Source of the DNA: Spartobacteria bacterium UBA695
Lineage (GTDB): Bacteria > Verrucomicrobiota > Verrucomicrobiia > Chthoniobacterales > Chthoniobacteraceae
Length of the DNA stretch: 64,000 nt
NCBI GenBank assembly: GCA_002298145.1
Contig: DBMP01000001.1
Location: 62,001 to 126,000, forward strand
Direction: 5' to 3'
Position 1 is the first letter of the stretch; every line of letters starts with the position of its first letter. Both the position numbers and the translations under genes were made by a program. Positions 43,913 through 54,444 of the stretch are shown in pieces. The notes under the pieces are model-generated. The model was not told the DNA's origin. It did no database searches and saw only the letters and a program-made list of their open reading frames with translations.

Positions 43913-44206
43913 TCACCCTCTTGCCGCAGGCTTCCTCCGGCGCGGGAATAACCGCTTGATGCGTTCCGTGCGCTCGCCGTCCGGCTCGGTAATATCTGCC
44001 AAGAGTCGCTCCGCGTCCACTCCAAGATATTGTTTGATGAGTACGAAGGTCGTTACCGAAAAGGGGTATACCCCGCGCTCCACGTTACTGAGTGTCTGGA
44101 CATGGATGCCCATGAGCTCCGCCAAACACTCTTGCGTCAGGCCGGCTTTCAGCCTTGCCGTGCGGATGTTTTTTCCGATCACCTGAAGCATTTTGCGTTC
44201 GGTCAC
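43913..44206 (-). CDS. XRE-type helix-turn-helix regulator
   Basis: A 97-residue protein with a Cro/C1-type HTH at about 12-65 (IRTARLKAGLTQECLAELMG, HVQTLSNVERGVYPFS) and a basic tail. The start is GTG at 44206; ATG 44191 is an alternative that keeps the domain. Targets unknown. It lies 62 bp upstream of folP on the same strand; the spacer has a purine-rich stretch. Confidence 0.85.
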   Translation of the reverse strand: MTERKMLQVIGKNIRTARLKAGLTQECLAELMGIHVQTLSNVERGVYPFSVTTFVLIKQYLGVDAERLLADITEPDGERTERIKRLFPRRRKPAARG

Positions 44207-44372
44207 ACATGCAGTATCGCAAGAAACACCATGCGCTTGACATCGATTATACGCTTAGTTAATTTTCTCGTCGCCCTGGGAAGCCTGCGCCATATGCAGC
44301 TGGACCGCGGGGGGGCTAATCCTTCTCCGCGGTCTTCAGTGCTTCTGCAGCTCGCTTTTTGAAAGCAAATCA

Positions 44373-44795
44373 TCAAGTCGATCCCGCGTGAGGAGCGCTC
44401 CAAGCCAGGATCAGAGCGGCGCCCCAGACCAACCCTGTCACCATGGCTCCAATCAACAGCCCCATCAGCGGAACGGCATCCACAAACGGAATGCCAATCA
44501 GCGGCGCGCCCACTAAAACCAGCGCGGCCTGCACCAGGGTGTAAAAGCTGGCGAACCGAGTATAACGGCGGCGAATTACAAGCTTCGGCAAATAGACGAG
44601 CCCACTAACGGCGATCCCCAGAAAGACAATCACCCAAAGGCGATACCAAACCGGCCACTCGCCAAAAAGCGCGGGAATATAGGCTAAGCCAAACAGCACC
44701 GGCCAACACAGGAACAGAAGGGCCAGCCCCCGGACGGAATCGATCCCGCTTTTAACTGAAGCCGTGGTTCCCTGCTTGTCGTTTTGGCTGGCCAC
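44373..44795 (-). CDS. Small four-span membrane protein, unknown function
   Basis: A 140-residue protein with four hydrophobic segments (about 24-46, 50-70, 85-103 and 108-132) separated by short polar loops, the second with a cluster of Arg (VIRRRYTRF). Start is a GTG at 44795 with no clear Shine-Dalgarno. I do not recognise a family. It follows the Dus gene's stop region on the same strand by 32 bp; the 166-base gap 44207-44372 downstream holds nothing I can name. Confidence 0.6.
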   Translation of the reverse strand: MASQNDKQGTTASVKSGIDSVRGLALLFLCWPVLFGLAYIPALFGEWPVWYRLWVIVFLGIAVSGLVYLPKLVIRRRYTRFASFYTLVQAALVLVGAPLIGIPFVDAVPLMGLLIGAMVTGLVWGAALILAWSAPHAGST

Positions 44796-44827
44796 GCAGC
44801 GAGCTTAGCAGGTTCGGCGCGCCGGAC

Positions 44828-45868
44828 TCAAGCCTTCGCCAGCGTCTCGCTACGCTCGCAGCGAAGCGCGCGGATTTTCGGCTCGGCAGGGAAGGGTTCG
44901 TCGCGGTCCAGGTGCCGGTCGCAGATCTCGAAGAACTCTTTTTCCAACGCGGCCCGGCGGATTTCGTGGAGGAATTGGTCCCCTTCCCCGATCCCCTGTC
45001 CGATGAAGTTCATGTATTTCTTGAGCTTGGCGACGTTGGCCGGTTCGTTCAGATGCGGCACGCGGGTCTCAGCGTAGAGATGCGCGATGTAGGCGCGCAG
45101 GTCCCGCAAGCTGGGATGAAAGACGGGCCGCCCGGCCTCGGCATCGCGGATTTGCTGGAAGAGCCACGGGTTGCGAATGGCCCCGCGCCCCATCATCAAC
45201 CCCGCCGCGCCCGTCGAATTCAAGGTTTCGCGAGCCAGCGCGACGGAGAGGACGTTGCCGTTGGCGAACACCGGGGCGCGCAGGCGCTCGACGGCCTGCC
45301 GGATGCGGTCCAAGTGCACGGCCGTGCGGTAGAGTTCTTTAACCGTGCGGCCGTGGACGGTGAAGGCGTCGATCTCGTGCGCGGCAAAAATTTCCAGCAA
45401 GCGATCGAACTCAGCAGGATCGCTGGTGCCGATGCGCGTTTTGACCGTGAAGGGAATGGAGATTTCCGGCCGCAAGGCGCGCAGAATGGCGTCGATGCGC
45501 TCGGGGAATTTCAGCAAGCCTCCGCCCGCGTGCTTGCGGCAAACCACGGGCGCGGGGCAGCCGAGGTTCAGGTCGATGCCGAAGATGGGGTGCGTCTGAA
45601 GGGCCTTGGCGGTGCGGATGAGTGAGGGAATATGCTCTCCGATCATCTGGGCTATCACTGGGCGGCCCGTCGGGTTTTCATCGATGGAGCGCAGAATATG
45701 GCGCTCCGGCTTCGAGTCCCGATGCACTCGGAAATACTCAGTATAGTAAAGATCGGCCCCGCCATAACACTGCATGACCCGCCAGAACGGCAGGTCGGTG
45801 ATGTCCTGCATGGGGGCAAGCACCAGGAGCGGGCGGTGGGCAGCGATGAGTTCGTCTACGGAAGGCAT
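44828..45868 (-). CDS. dus: tRNA-dihydrouridine synthase
   Basis: A 346-residue FMN-dependent Dus enzyme. LVLAPMQDITDLPFW near 15, IDLNLGCPAPVVCRKHAGG near 97 (active-site Cys in CRKHAGG), TVKTRIG near 140 and TVHGRT near 170 follow the family order. It reduces uridine to dihydrouridine in tRNA D-loops. The C-terminal helical tRNA-binding region is present. ATG 45868 is preferred over 45892. Which Dus class (A, B or C) is unclear. Confidence 0.93.
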   Translation of the reverse strand: MPSVDELIAAHRPLLVLAPMQDITDLPFWRVMQCYGGADLYYTEYFRVHRDSKPERHILRSIDENPTGRPVIAQMIGEHIPSLIRTAKALQTHPIFGIDLNLGCPAPVVCRKHAGGGLLKFPERIDAILRALRPEISIPFTVKTRIGTSDPAEFDRLLEIFAAHEIDAFTVHGRTVKELYRTAVHLDRIRQAVERLRAPVFANGNVLSVALARETLNSTGAAGLMMGRGAIRNPWLFQQIRDAEAGRPVFHPSLRDLRAYIAHLYAETRVPHLNEPANVAKLKKYMNFIGQGIGEGDQFLHEIRRAALEKEFFEICDRHLDRDEPFPAEPKIRALRCERSETLAKA

Positions 45869-45968
45869 GGGAAAAAACAGCGGAAGCCCCACATTCTACG
45901 CCCTTTCCCCCTCCTTGTCCTCTGTGATCTCTCGGTTCTCCGTGGCCCTCCCCGCCCCATCCTCCCCA
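45869..45968. repeat. C/T-rich CTCTGTG-like repeat spacer
   Basis: This spacer contains TCCTCTGTGATCTCTCGG then TTCTCCGTGG, the kind of CTCTGTG/CTCCGTGG tandem found in dispersed repeats of many GC-rich environmental bacteria. A shorter purine-strand relative (GGGGACACAGGGAACACGG) lies at 43871-43889. No open frame is seen. Confidence 0.45.
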
Positions 45969-46016
45969 AAAAAATGAGACACCCCGTTTGGCCAAATGGC
46001 TAAACGGGGTGTCTCG
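45969..46016 (-). terminator. Intrinsic terminator after HU gene
   Basis: A perfect 14-bp stem (GAGACACCCCGTTT with AAACGGGGTGTCTC), 12-base loop, and on the minus strand a T-run just beyond. It ends the HU transcript. Confidence 0.92.
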
Positions 46017-46048
46017 TATCGAGGGGGAAAGTCCCTTGAAAAGAGGTC

Positions 46049-46318
46049 TTAGATCTTGCTCTTGAGGTCCTTGCCCGCAGCGAATTTCACGGTCTTGGAC
46101 TTCTTGATCTTGATCTTTTCACCCGTCTTCGGGTTCACACCCAGGCGAGCGGCGCGCTCGGCAACCTTGAAGGTGCCGAAGCCGATGAGCTGAACGCTCT
46201 TGGATTTCTTCAGGCCAACTTTGATGCTGTCGATCACGGCGCTAACGGCGCGCTCTGCTTCAGCTTTGCTGGCACCGAGGGTCTTTTGTACGGATTCAAC
46301 GAGTTCTGCCTTGTTCAT
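46049..46318 (-). CDS. hup: HU-family DNA-binding protein
   Basis: An 89-residue HU homologue: MNKAELVESV start, IGFGTFKVAERAARLGVNP at about 45-63 (DNA-binding arm) and KKSKTVKFAAGKDLK at the end. It bends and compacts DNA as a nucleoid protein. It is a monocistronic gene with a strong terminator. The 205-base spacer to the next gene (46319-46523) should hold divergent promoters but no clear box was found. Confidence 0.96.
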   Translation of the reverse strand: MNKAELVESVQKTLGASKAEAERAVSAVIDSIKVGLKKSKSVQLIGFGTFKVAERAARLGVNPKTGEKIKIKKSKTVKFAAGKDLKSKI

Positions 46319-46523
46319 GTTTGGATCTTTTAGAGGTTTGTTCCGGGTTTGAGTTAAACTACTTGAACTTAGGGGACCTCTGGGAATCCAGAAATCCTTG
46401 GTCCGTGTTGTGTCACTGGCGTTTTACGATGTCAAAGAGATTCTGCAAAAACCCATAAAAAACCGCCAAGCGCCTGTTTATCGGCGTTGCCAAGCAGCCC
46501 AACGCGTGGGAAATTTAGGGAAT

Positions 46524-47081
46524 ATGGCTATGACACTAGACGAACGTATGGACGAATTTTTCGCCCACAAACCCGCGATCCACCCCACGGCCTTCGTGGC
46601 GCCTACCGCCGCGGTCATCGGGCACGTGACGCTGGAGGAGGAGTCGAGCATCTGGTACCACACCGTGCTGCGGGCGGATATCAACCGCATTCACGTGGGC
46701 CCGCGCTCCAATATCCAGGACGGTTCGGTGGTGCACCTGGCCGACGATTACCCTGTGATCATCGGCGAACTGGTGACCATCGGCCATAAAGCCATGATCC
46801 ACGCTTGCACGATCGGCGACGAGTGCTTGATCGGCATGGGAGCGATCATCTTGGACGGGGTGGAGATCGGGCCGCGTTCGATCATCGGCGCCGGGGCTGT
46901 CGTGACCGGCGGCACCAAGATCCCCGCCGGTTCGCTGGTCCTGGGCACACCGGGCAAGGTCGTCAAAACGCTCGACCTCGACGCGCAGAAAAACATCAAG
47001 ACCTGGGCCGAGAAATACGTGGGCGTCTCGCGCCGCTTCCTGCAACACGTCCGGGAAAACCCGACCGGAGTTTACCTCTAG
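46524..47081 (+). CDS. Gamma-carbonic-anhydrase-like hexapeptide-repeat protein
   Basis: A 185-residue left-handed beta-helix protein. The repeats run from about 20 to 145, and three His that would bind zinc are in VVHLAD, IGHKAMIHAC. These match the gamma-CA/YrdA family. Carbonic anhydrase activity is possible, though many YrdA-type members are inactive or bind other ligands. ATG 46524 is preferred over the longer reading from 46398. It is cytosolic; a hairpin follows at 47091. Confidence 0.9.
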   Translation: MAMTLDERMDEFFAHKPAIHPTAFVAPTAAVIGHVTLEEESSIWYHTVLRADINRIHVGPRSNIQDGSVVHLADDYPVIIGELVTIGHKAMIHACTIGDECLIGMGAIILDGVEIGPRSIIGAGAVVTGGTKIPAGSLVLGTPGKVVKTLDLDAQKNIKTWAEKYVGVSRRFLQHVRENPTGVYL

Positions 47082-47090
47082 GAGATTTTA

Positions 47091-47127
47091 TCGGGAACTT
47101 GAGGAATAAAACCTCAAGCTCCCCCGA
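47091..47127 (+). promoter_or_regulatory. Hairpin between gamma-CA gene and valS
   Basis: An inner perfect 7-bp stem (CTTGAGG with CCTCAAG, loop AATAAAA) extends through an internal loop to a 5-bp outer stem (TCGGG with CCCGA). No T-run directly follows. It could be a transcript end of the upstream gene or a leader structure for valS. It does not look like a T-box. Confidence 0.45.
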
Positions 47128-47189
47128 GTTCCTGATTCTTCTTAAATTGATTGCCGAACGGGCGAGTTTGGCCGAAAATCTCCCTTTTC

Positions 47190-49832
<2,643 letters not shown>

Positions 49833-49857
49833 CAGCTCTCCTCCCCCCCTCGCTCCC

Positions 49858-50433
49858 ATGAAAACCTCAATGTGGACCCGTCTGGCCTTGGCACTCCTTT
49901 GCGGATGGATCCCGTTGAGCGCGCACGGCGACCTCCTCGCGCCCAACATGAACGTCAAAGACTCCATCGGGCGCGTGGATTCGATGCAGAGCGAGGGAGG
50001 CCTCACGGCGCAATTCTGGCTCACCTCCGACGAACAGATCTTCTCGGGGTGGGCCCGCACCGGGGCCATCCGGGACTTGAAGCCAACCGTCCAGGTCAAG
50101 CGCAACACGCCCCTCTTCCTCGCCCTCTTCCTGGTTGACCCGGGCGTCCGGACCATTCTGGGCCCCGGAGGCAAGCCGACGAGGAACTCCAACGCCACCT
50201 TCGACCTTTACGTCATCAACCCCAACGGCGTCCTCTGCCTGGCCAACAAAGCGCGCGCCGCGTGGAAGGGCGAACCGCCCCCCCCGGGGCTGATCACCCT
50301 CGCGCGCGACCGCGGCGTCATCGGCTTCGAGGCCATTGACCCGCTGGGGCAATACACCGTCATCGTAATCGTCCACGACAACATCCGGCACATCGACATG
50401 AAGCTCTCCCGCCGGTTGGAGTTGATCGACTAG
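49858..50433 (+). CDS. Secreted protein, unknown function
   Basis: A 191-residue protein with a signal peptide ending near SAHGD (residue 24). The mature part is mainly beta-strand (TAQFWLTSDEQIFSGW, ATFDLYVINPNGV, QYTVIVIVHDN) and may form an Ig-like or jelly-roll fold. I do not recognise a family. It lies 25 bp after valS and is followed by a strong terminator, so it may be co-transcribed with valS. Confidence 0.65.
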   Translation: MKTSMWTRLALALLCGWIPLSAHGDLLAPNMNVKDSIGRVDSMQSEGGLTAQFWLTSDEQIFSGWARTGAIRDLKPTVQVKRNTPLFLALFLVDPGVRTILGPGGKPTRNSNATFDLYVINPNGVLCLANKARAAWKGEPPPPGLITLARDRGVIGFEAIDPLGQYTVIVIVHDNIRHIDMKLSRRLELID

Positions 50434-50453
50434 ACCAGCCATCTTTCCCAAAC

Positions 50454-50492
50454 AAAAAAGCCCGGCATCCCATCGGACGCCGGGCTTTTTTT
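50454..50492. terminator. Bidirectional intrinsic terminator
   Basis: A-run, GCCCGGC with GCCGGGC stem extended by TCC/GGA across one mismatch, and a 7-base T-run. It serves the secreted-protein gene on the plus strand and the malic enzyme gene on the minus strand. Confidence 0.93.
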
Positions 50493-50513
50493 GTTTCGAA
50501 TTAAACCGCGCTC

Positions 50514-52154
50514 CTACACATAGGAAAAATACTCAGGAATATAGAGTAATTTCCGGATCGCGCCTTCGAGGTCCTCGGGAAGGGTCTCCCGGGCCAGGCC
50601 CGATTTCGCGGCCAGCTTCGCCACCTCCACCGCGATCGCCACGGAGACTTCGCGGATTTGCTTGAGCGGCGGGTAAATGCGGCCGTGCTCCAGGTCGGTC
50701 TCGGTGACCATCGAAGCTAGCGTGCGCGCCGCCGTCAGGAACATCTCGTCGGTAACGAGACGGCTGTCGCTGGCGAGGACGCCCAGGCCGATGCCGGGGA
50801 AGATGTAGGCGTTATTACCCTGCCCCGGGATGAAATGACGGCCCTCGTAATCGACCGGCCCAAACGGGCTGCCGCTGGCGAAGACGGCCTGGCCCTTGCT
50901 CCACTCGTAGGCCTGCTGCGCCGTGCACTCGGCCTTGGAGGTCGGGTTGGAGAGGGCGAAAATGATCGGGCGGCCCGCCGCACGCGTGGCGGCTTCGATG
51001 ACGGCCTGGGTGAAGGTCCCCGGCTGGCCCGAGGCGCCGATAAGCGCCGTGGGGCGCAGGGCTTCGATGATCTCCAGCGTGTCCTTGAGCGGCGCATGGT
51101 CCTGCGCAAAGCGCTGCTTGTGCTCGTTCAAGTCCGTGCGGCTCTTGACCACGAGCCCCTTGGAGTCGATGAACCAGCAAGCCCGGCGCGCCTCGGCCTC
51201 AGTAAGGCCTTCGTGCGTAAGAGCCGTGACCACCAGCTCGCCGACGCCCGTACCCGCCTCGCCCGCTCCGAAGAACAGGAAGCGCTGGTCGCGCAGCTTG
51301 CCCCCGGTGATGCGCAGGGCGGAGTAGATGCCCGAGAGGGCCACCGACGCGGTGCCCTGGATGTCGTCGTTGAAGGTGCAAACCCGCTCCCGGTACTTGG
51401 AGAGAAACCGGAAGGCGTTGTGGTTGGCGAAGTCTTCAAACTGAATGAGCGCCTTCGGGAAGGTCTCCGAAACCGCCGAGATGAATTCGTCAACCAGGTC
51501 GTCATACGCCTGGCCGGTGGTGCGGCGCTGGCGCAGGCCGAGGTAGAGCGGATCGTCGAGCAGGCTCTGGTTGTTGGTGCCCACGTCGATCAACACCGGC
51601 AAGCACTGGATCGGGTCGATGCCCGCGCAGGCGGTGTAGAGCGCGAGCTTCCCGATCGGGATGCCCATGCCGTTGGCGCCGAGATCGCCCAGGCCCAGGA
51701 TGCGCTCGCCGTCGGTGACGACAATGACGCGGATGTCCTTGCGGGGCCAGTTGCGCAGCACTTCGGCGATACGGCCGCGCTCTTTCTCCGAGATGTACAT
51801 CCCGTGCGAGCGGCGGAAGATCTGGCCAAACTGCTGGCAGGCGAGGCCAACGGTCGGCGTGTAGATGAGCGGCATCATCTCGTCGATGAACTCGGTGACG
51901 ACCTTGTAATAGAGCGTCTCGTTACGGTCCTGGAGCGAGGAGAGGTCGATATAGCGTTCCAGATCGCTGGAGCGCTTCCGGTAGGTGATCAGGAAGCGTT
52001 TAACCTGGTCCTCCATCCCCTGAACGTGGGGAGGAACAAGACCGCGCAGCCCGAGGGCGTCGCGTTCGGCTTCACTAAAGGCAGTGCCCTTGTTAAGTGT
52101 CGGGTCCTGCATCAGGCGCAGTCCCGTTGGTAAATATCCTAAATGGCGTTTCAT
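50514..52154 (-). CDS. maeA: NAD-dependent malic enzyme
   Basis: A 546-residue malic enzyme of the long SfcA/MaeA type. YTPTVGLACQQFG near 97, VVTDGERILGLGDLGANGMGIPIGKL near 150 and FNDDIQGTASVALSGIYSAL near 265 are conserved malate- and metal-binding blocks; FFGAGEAGTGVGELV near 295 is the NAD site. It converts malate to pyruvate plus CO2. It starts ATG 52154, divergent from the acyltransferase at 52343; the 188-base gap holds no clear promoter boxes. Confidence 0.96.
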   Translation of the reverse strand: MKRHLGYLPTGLRLMQDPTLNKGTAFSEAERDALGLRGLVPPHVQGMEDQVKRFLITYRKRSSDLERYIDLSSLQDRNETLYYKVVTEFIDEMMPLIYTPTVGLACQQFGQIFRRSHGMYISEKERGRIAEVLRNWPRKDIRVIVVTDGERILGLGDLGANGMGIPIGKLALYTACAGIDPIQCLPVLIDVGTNNQSLLDDPLYLGLRQRRTTGQAYDDLVDEFISAVSETFPKALIQFEDFANHNAFRFLSKYRERVCTFNDDIQGTASVALSGIYSALRITGGKLRDQRFLFFGAGEAGTGVGELVVTALTHEGLTEAEARRACWFIDSKGLVVKSRTDLNEHKQRFAQDHAPLKDTLEIIEALRPTALIGASGQPGTFTQAVIEAATRAAGRPIIFALSNPTSKAECTAQQAYEWSKGQAVFASGSPFGPVDYEGRHFIPGQGNNAYIFPGIGLGVLASDSRLVTDEMFLTAARTLASMVTETDLEHGRIYPPLKQIREVSVAIAVEVAKLAAKSGLARETLPEDLEGAIRKLLYIPEYFSYV

Positions 52155-52342
52155 GCGAAATATGGCAAAAGGCGCTAACTCATCCGTTCAAGTCATGAGC
52201 CGCCTGGTGCAAAATCGCTTCTGAACGTAGGAAGAATCCCTGATTTCTGCCAGCCTATCTTTCGGGTTTTTTCTGATCCCTCGCATGACCGTCAAGGAAA
52301 TCTACCTCGCTAAACCGATTTACCATTGACAGAAATGCGTAG

Positions 52343-53524
52343 ATGGGGTGCCTTCTCCATGTGAATCCCCCGGCCCAGCCATCGCCGCCCACCCCGCTGC
52401 AATTGCGGTCTACGGGGGAGGAAAACCGGATTCCCGCCCTCACCGGCATCCGTGGCGTCGCCGTGCTGCTGGTAATGTACCTCCATTTCTTGCCCGAGGC
52501 TGCCTGGCCACAGCACGCCTGGATGAGGCGGATTTTCCAGACAGCCCTGGGAAGCGGCGTCGATCTTTTCTTTGTCCTCTCGGGATTTCTGATCACTGGC
52601 ATCCTGCTCGATACCCGGGCGCGCCCCCATTATTTCCGGAATTTTTTCGCGCGCCGCGTCCTGCGCATCTTCCCTCTGTATTACGGAGTGCTCGCCGTTA
52701 TTTTCGGCCTGCTGCCCGCGCTGGGGGTGCTCGGCGGGGCAGCGTTTGAGCAGGTGCGGGAGTTAAGCATCTGGCATTGGACCTACCTGAGCAACGTCGC
52801 ATGGCTGCTGCACCCCCTGGGGCTCAATGCGCCGCAGATCGACCTACGTCACTTCTGGTCGCTGGCGGTGGAGGAGCATTTTTATCTCGTCTGGCCCCTG
52901 GTGATCGCTCTGGCCTCGCGGCGAGGGGTGCTGCGCATTTGCTCCGGGTTGCTCCTGTTATCGCTGACGGCAAGGCTCCTGAGCGCACGGTACGCCACGG
53001 ATTTCCCCAACCTCGTTTTCCTGACGCCGTTTCACCTCGACGGCCTAGCCGCGGGCAGCTTCATGGCCGCGTTGACCCGCGACCCGGCTTGGCGGAGTTG
53101 GCTCCCCGCGACCAAGACCGCTCTCGCCACCGCATCGCTGGTCCTGGGCGGGCTGCTCGTCGCCCTCATGGGGCACACAACGCTCACCCACGCGCTCGGC
53201 CTTGCGCTGATCTCCGTGGCCCTGGCCTGCGCGGTTTTGCTGGTGCTGGCCGCGCCCAGGAGCGCTGTTTCGCGGATCTTGAGCTGTCGGCCGCTGCTGT
53301 TTTTCGGCGAATACAGCTACGGGCTTTACATCATTCACGGTCTGCTCGCCCCGGTGCTAAGCCACTGGACGCCCGAGGGCCCCTGGATCGCTGCGACCGG
53401 CTCGACGCTGCCTGGCTGTCTGCTGCTGGCCTCGGTGCGCATTGCACTGGTCCTCCCGCTCGCCTTGGTCTCCTGGCATTGCTACGAAGGACCGATCTTG
53501 AAGCTCAAACGGCACTTCAAGTAA
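52343..53524 (+). CDS. Membrane O-acyltransferase (acyltransferase 3 family)
   Basis: A 393-residue polytopic protein with the family opening IPALTGIRGVAVLLVMYLHF (about 30-50), DLFFVLSGFLITGIL near 75 and RVLRIFPLYYGVL near 105, then about ten spans ending in GLYIIHGLLAP near 333. Likely acylates a surface glycan. It is a second copy of the family in this window, only distantly similar to the one at 21317. It ends just before a palindromic repeat. Confidence 0.9.
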   Translation: MGCLLHVNPPAQPSPPTPLQLRSTGEENRIPALTGIRGVAVLLVMYLHFLPEAAWPQHAWMRRIFQTALGSGVDLFFVLSGFLITGILLDTRARPHYFRNFFARRVLRIFPLYYGVLAVIFGLLPALGVLGGAAFEQVRELSIWHWTYLSNVAWLLHPLGLNAPQIDLRHFWSLAVEEHFYLVWPLVIALASRRGVLRICSGLLLLSLTARLLSARYATDFPNLVFLTPFHLDGLAAGSFMAALTRDPAWRSWLPATKTALATASLVLGGLLVALMGHTTLTHALGLALISVALACAVLLVLAAPRSAVSRILSCRPLLFFGEYSYGLYIIHGLLAPVLSHWTPEGPWIAATGSTLPGCLLLASVRIALVLPLALVSWHCYEGPILKLKRHFK

Positions 53525-53557
53525 TACGATTTCCGCAGACAAAAGGCATTAAGGCTC

Positions 53558-53623
53558 ACGCAAAGCCGCAAAGGCGCAAAGAAGAGACGCACCTGCCTTC
53601 TTTGCGCCTTTGCGTCTTTGCGT
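53558..53623. repeat. Long near-perfect palindrome built of GCAAAG units
   Basis: Arms at 53558-53584 and 53597-53623 (27 bases) are complementary at 26 positions, with a 12-base loop. The unit GCAAAGNCGCAAAG repeats inside each arm. A T-rich run (ATATTTTTATAG) follows, so it may also end the acyltransferase transcript. Relatives of this unit lie at 2896-3080. Confidence 0.85.
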
Positions 53624-53683
53624 AGAATATTTTTATAGAGAGGCCATTGCGTGCCGTTTGACTATGAACGTCGTATAAGGCGC

Positions 53684-53738
53684 TTTCAACGTTTCAACGT
53701 TTCAACGATCAGCCAATCAACCGCCAAACGGATCGTTG
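53684..53738. repeat. Triple TTTCAACG direct repeat with inverted copy
   Basis: TTTCAACG occurs three times in tandem at 53684-53707, and CAACGATC (53703-53710) pairs with GATCGTTG (53731-53738). It lies between the palindrome and the ribosomal terminator. Function unknown. Confidence 0.7.
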
Positions 53739-53756
53739 AACGGCTCCCAGACAAAA

Positions 53757-53792
53757 CAAAAAGGCCGAAGGGTTTCCCCTCCGGCCTTTTCG
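53757..53792 (-). terminator. Intrinsic terminator after rpsD
   Basis: On the minus strand AAAAGGCCGGAGGG pairs with CCCTTCGGCCTTTTT across one G-T pair, followed by more T. It ends the rpmJ-rpsM-rpsK-rpsD operon 21 bp after rpsD. Confidence 0.9.
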
Positions 53793-53812
53793 ACAAGATA
53801 ACCAGCTTACGC

Positions 53813-54424
53813 TTAGCGCGAGTAGAGTTCGACGATCAGCTGTTCGTTGACGATCGGAGCAATCTCCTCTCGGGTCGGGATGCGCTCCACGGTGCCCGAG
53901 AAGTTCTCCTTGTCGGCCGCGAGCCAATCCGGCACGGGGGCGATTTGGGTGAGCTCCAGGAAGCGCGAGGCCAGACCGCGCGAGGCGGGCTTGTCCTTGA
54001 CGGCAACCTTGTCGCCAGCGCGGAGGTTGTACGAGGAAACGTCCACCTTCTTGCCGTTGACGGTCACATGTCCGTGCGAGACGAACTGACGGGCCGAGGC
54101 GCGGGAGTTGGCGAAACCGAGCCGGTAAACGACGTTGTCGAGCCGGGTCTCCAGGAGCTGGAGAAGGATCAGGCCGGTAACGCCACGGCGGGTAAGAGCG
54201 ATCTGGAAGTAGCGGCGGAACTGCTTTTCCAGGACGCCGTATTGATAACGAAGCTTCTGCTTTTCAGCGAGAGCGAGAGCGTATTCGGACTGCTTGCGGC
54301 GCGATCCCTTGGGACCATGCATGCCGGGGCCGTAGTTCTTCCGCTCCAGCGCCTTCGACGGGCCGAAGATAGCCACCCCAAAGCGGCGGCTGATTTTGGA
54401 TTTAGGACCAGTATAACGAGCCAT
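53813..54424 (-). CDS. rpsD: 30S ribosomal protein S4
   Basis: A 203-residue S4 starting MARYTGPKSK, with the S4 RNA-binding domain near 92-155 (TRLDNVVYRLGFANSRASARQ, cut short here). It nucleates 16S rRNA folding and in many bacteria autoregulates its operon. The gene is last in its operon; rpoA and rplQ, which usually follow, are absent. Confidence 0.97.
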   Translation of the reverse strand: MARYTGPKSKISRRFGVAIFGPSKALERKNYGPGMHGPKGSRRKQSEYALALAEKQKLRYQYGVLEKQFRRYFQIALTRRGVTGLILLQLLETRLDNVVYRLGFANSRASARQFVSHGHVTVNGKKVDVSSYNLRAGDKVAVKDKPASRGLASRFLELTQIAPVPDWLAADKENFSGTVERIPTREEIAPIVNEQLIVELYSR

Positions 54425-54444
54425 ATAAAACGATAGAGTTCAGA

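Noticed and set aside
44203..44403. Short minus-strand frame of 66 codons upstream of the XRE gene
   Set aside because: No Shine-Dalgarno, no domain, and composition like non-coding DNA.
47082..47189. Possible T-box riboswitch before valS
   Set aside because: The leader is too short for a T-box and lacks a recognisable T-box core sequence or a specifier-loop stem.
53558..53740. Possible CRISPR array in the repeat-rich spacer
   Set aside because: The repeats are a palindrome and a tandem octamer without regular spacers, and no cas genes are present.
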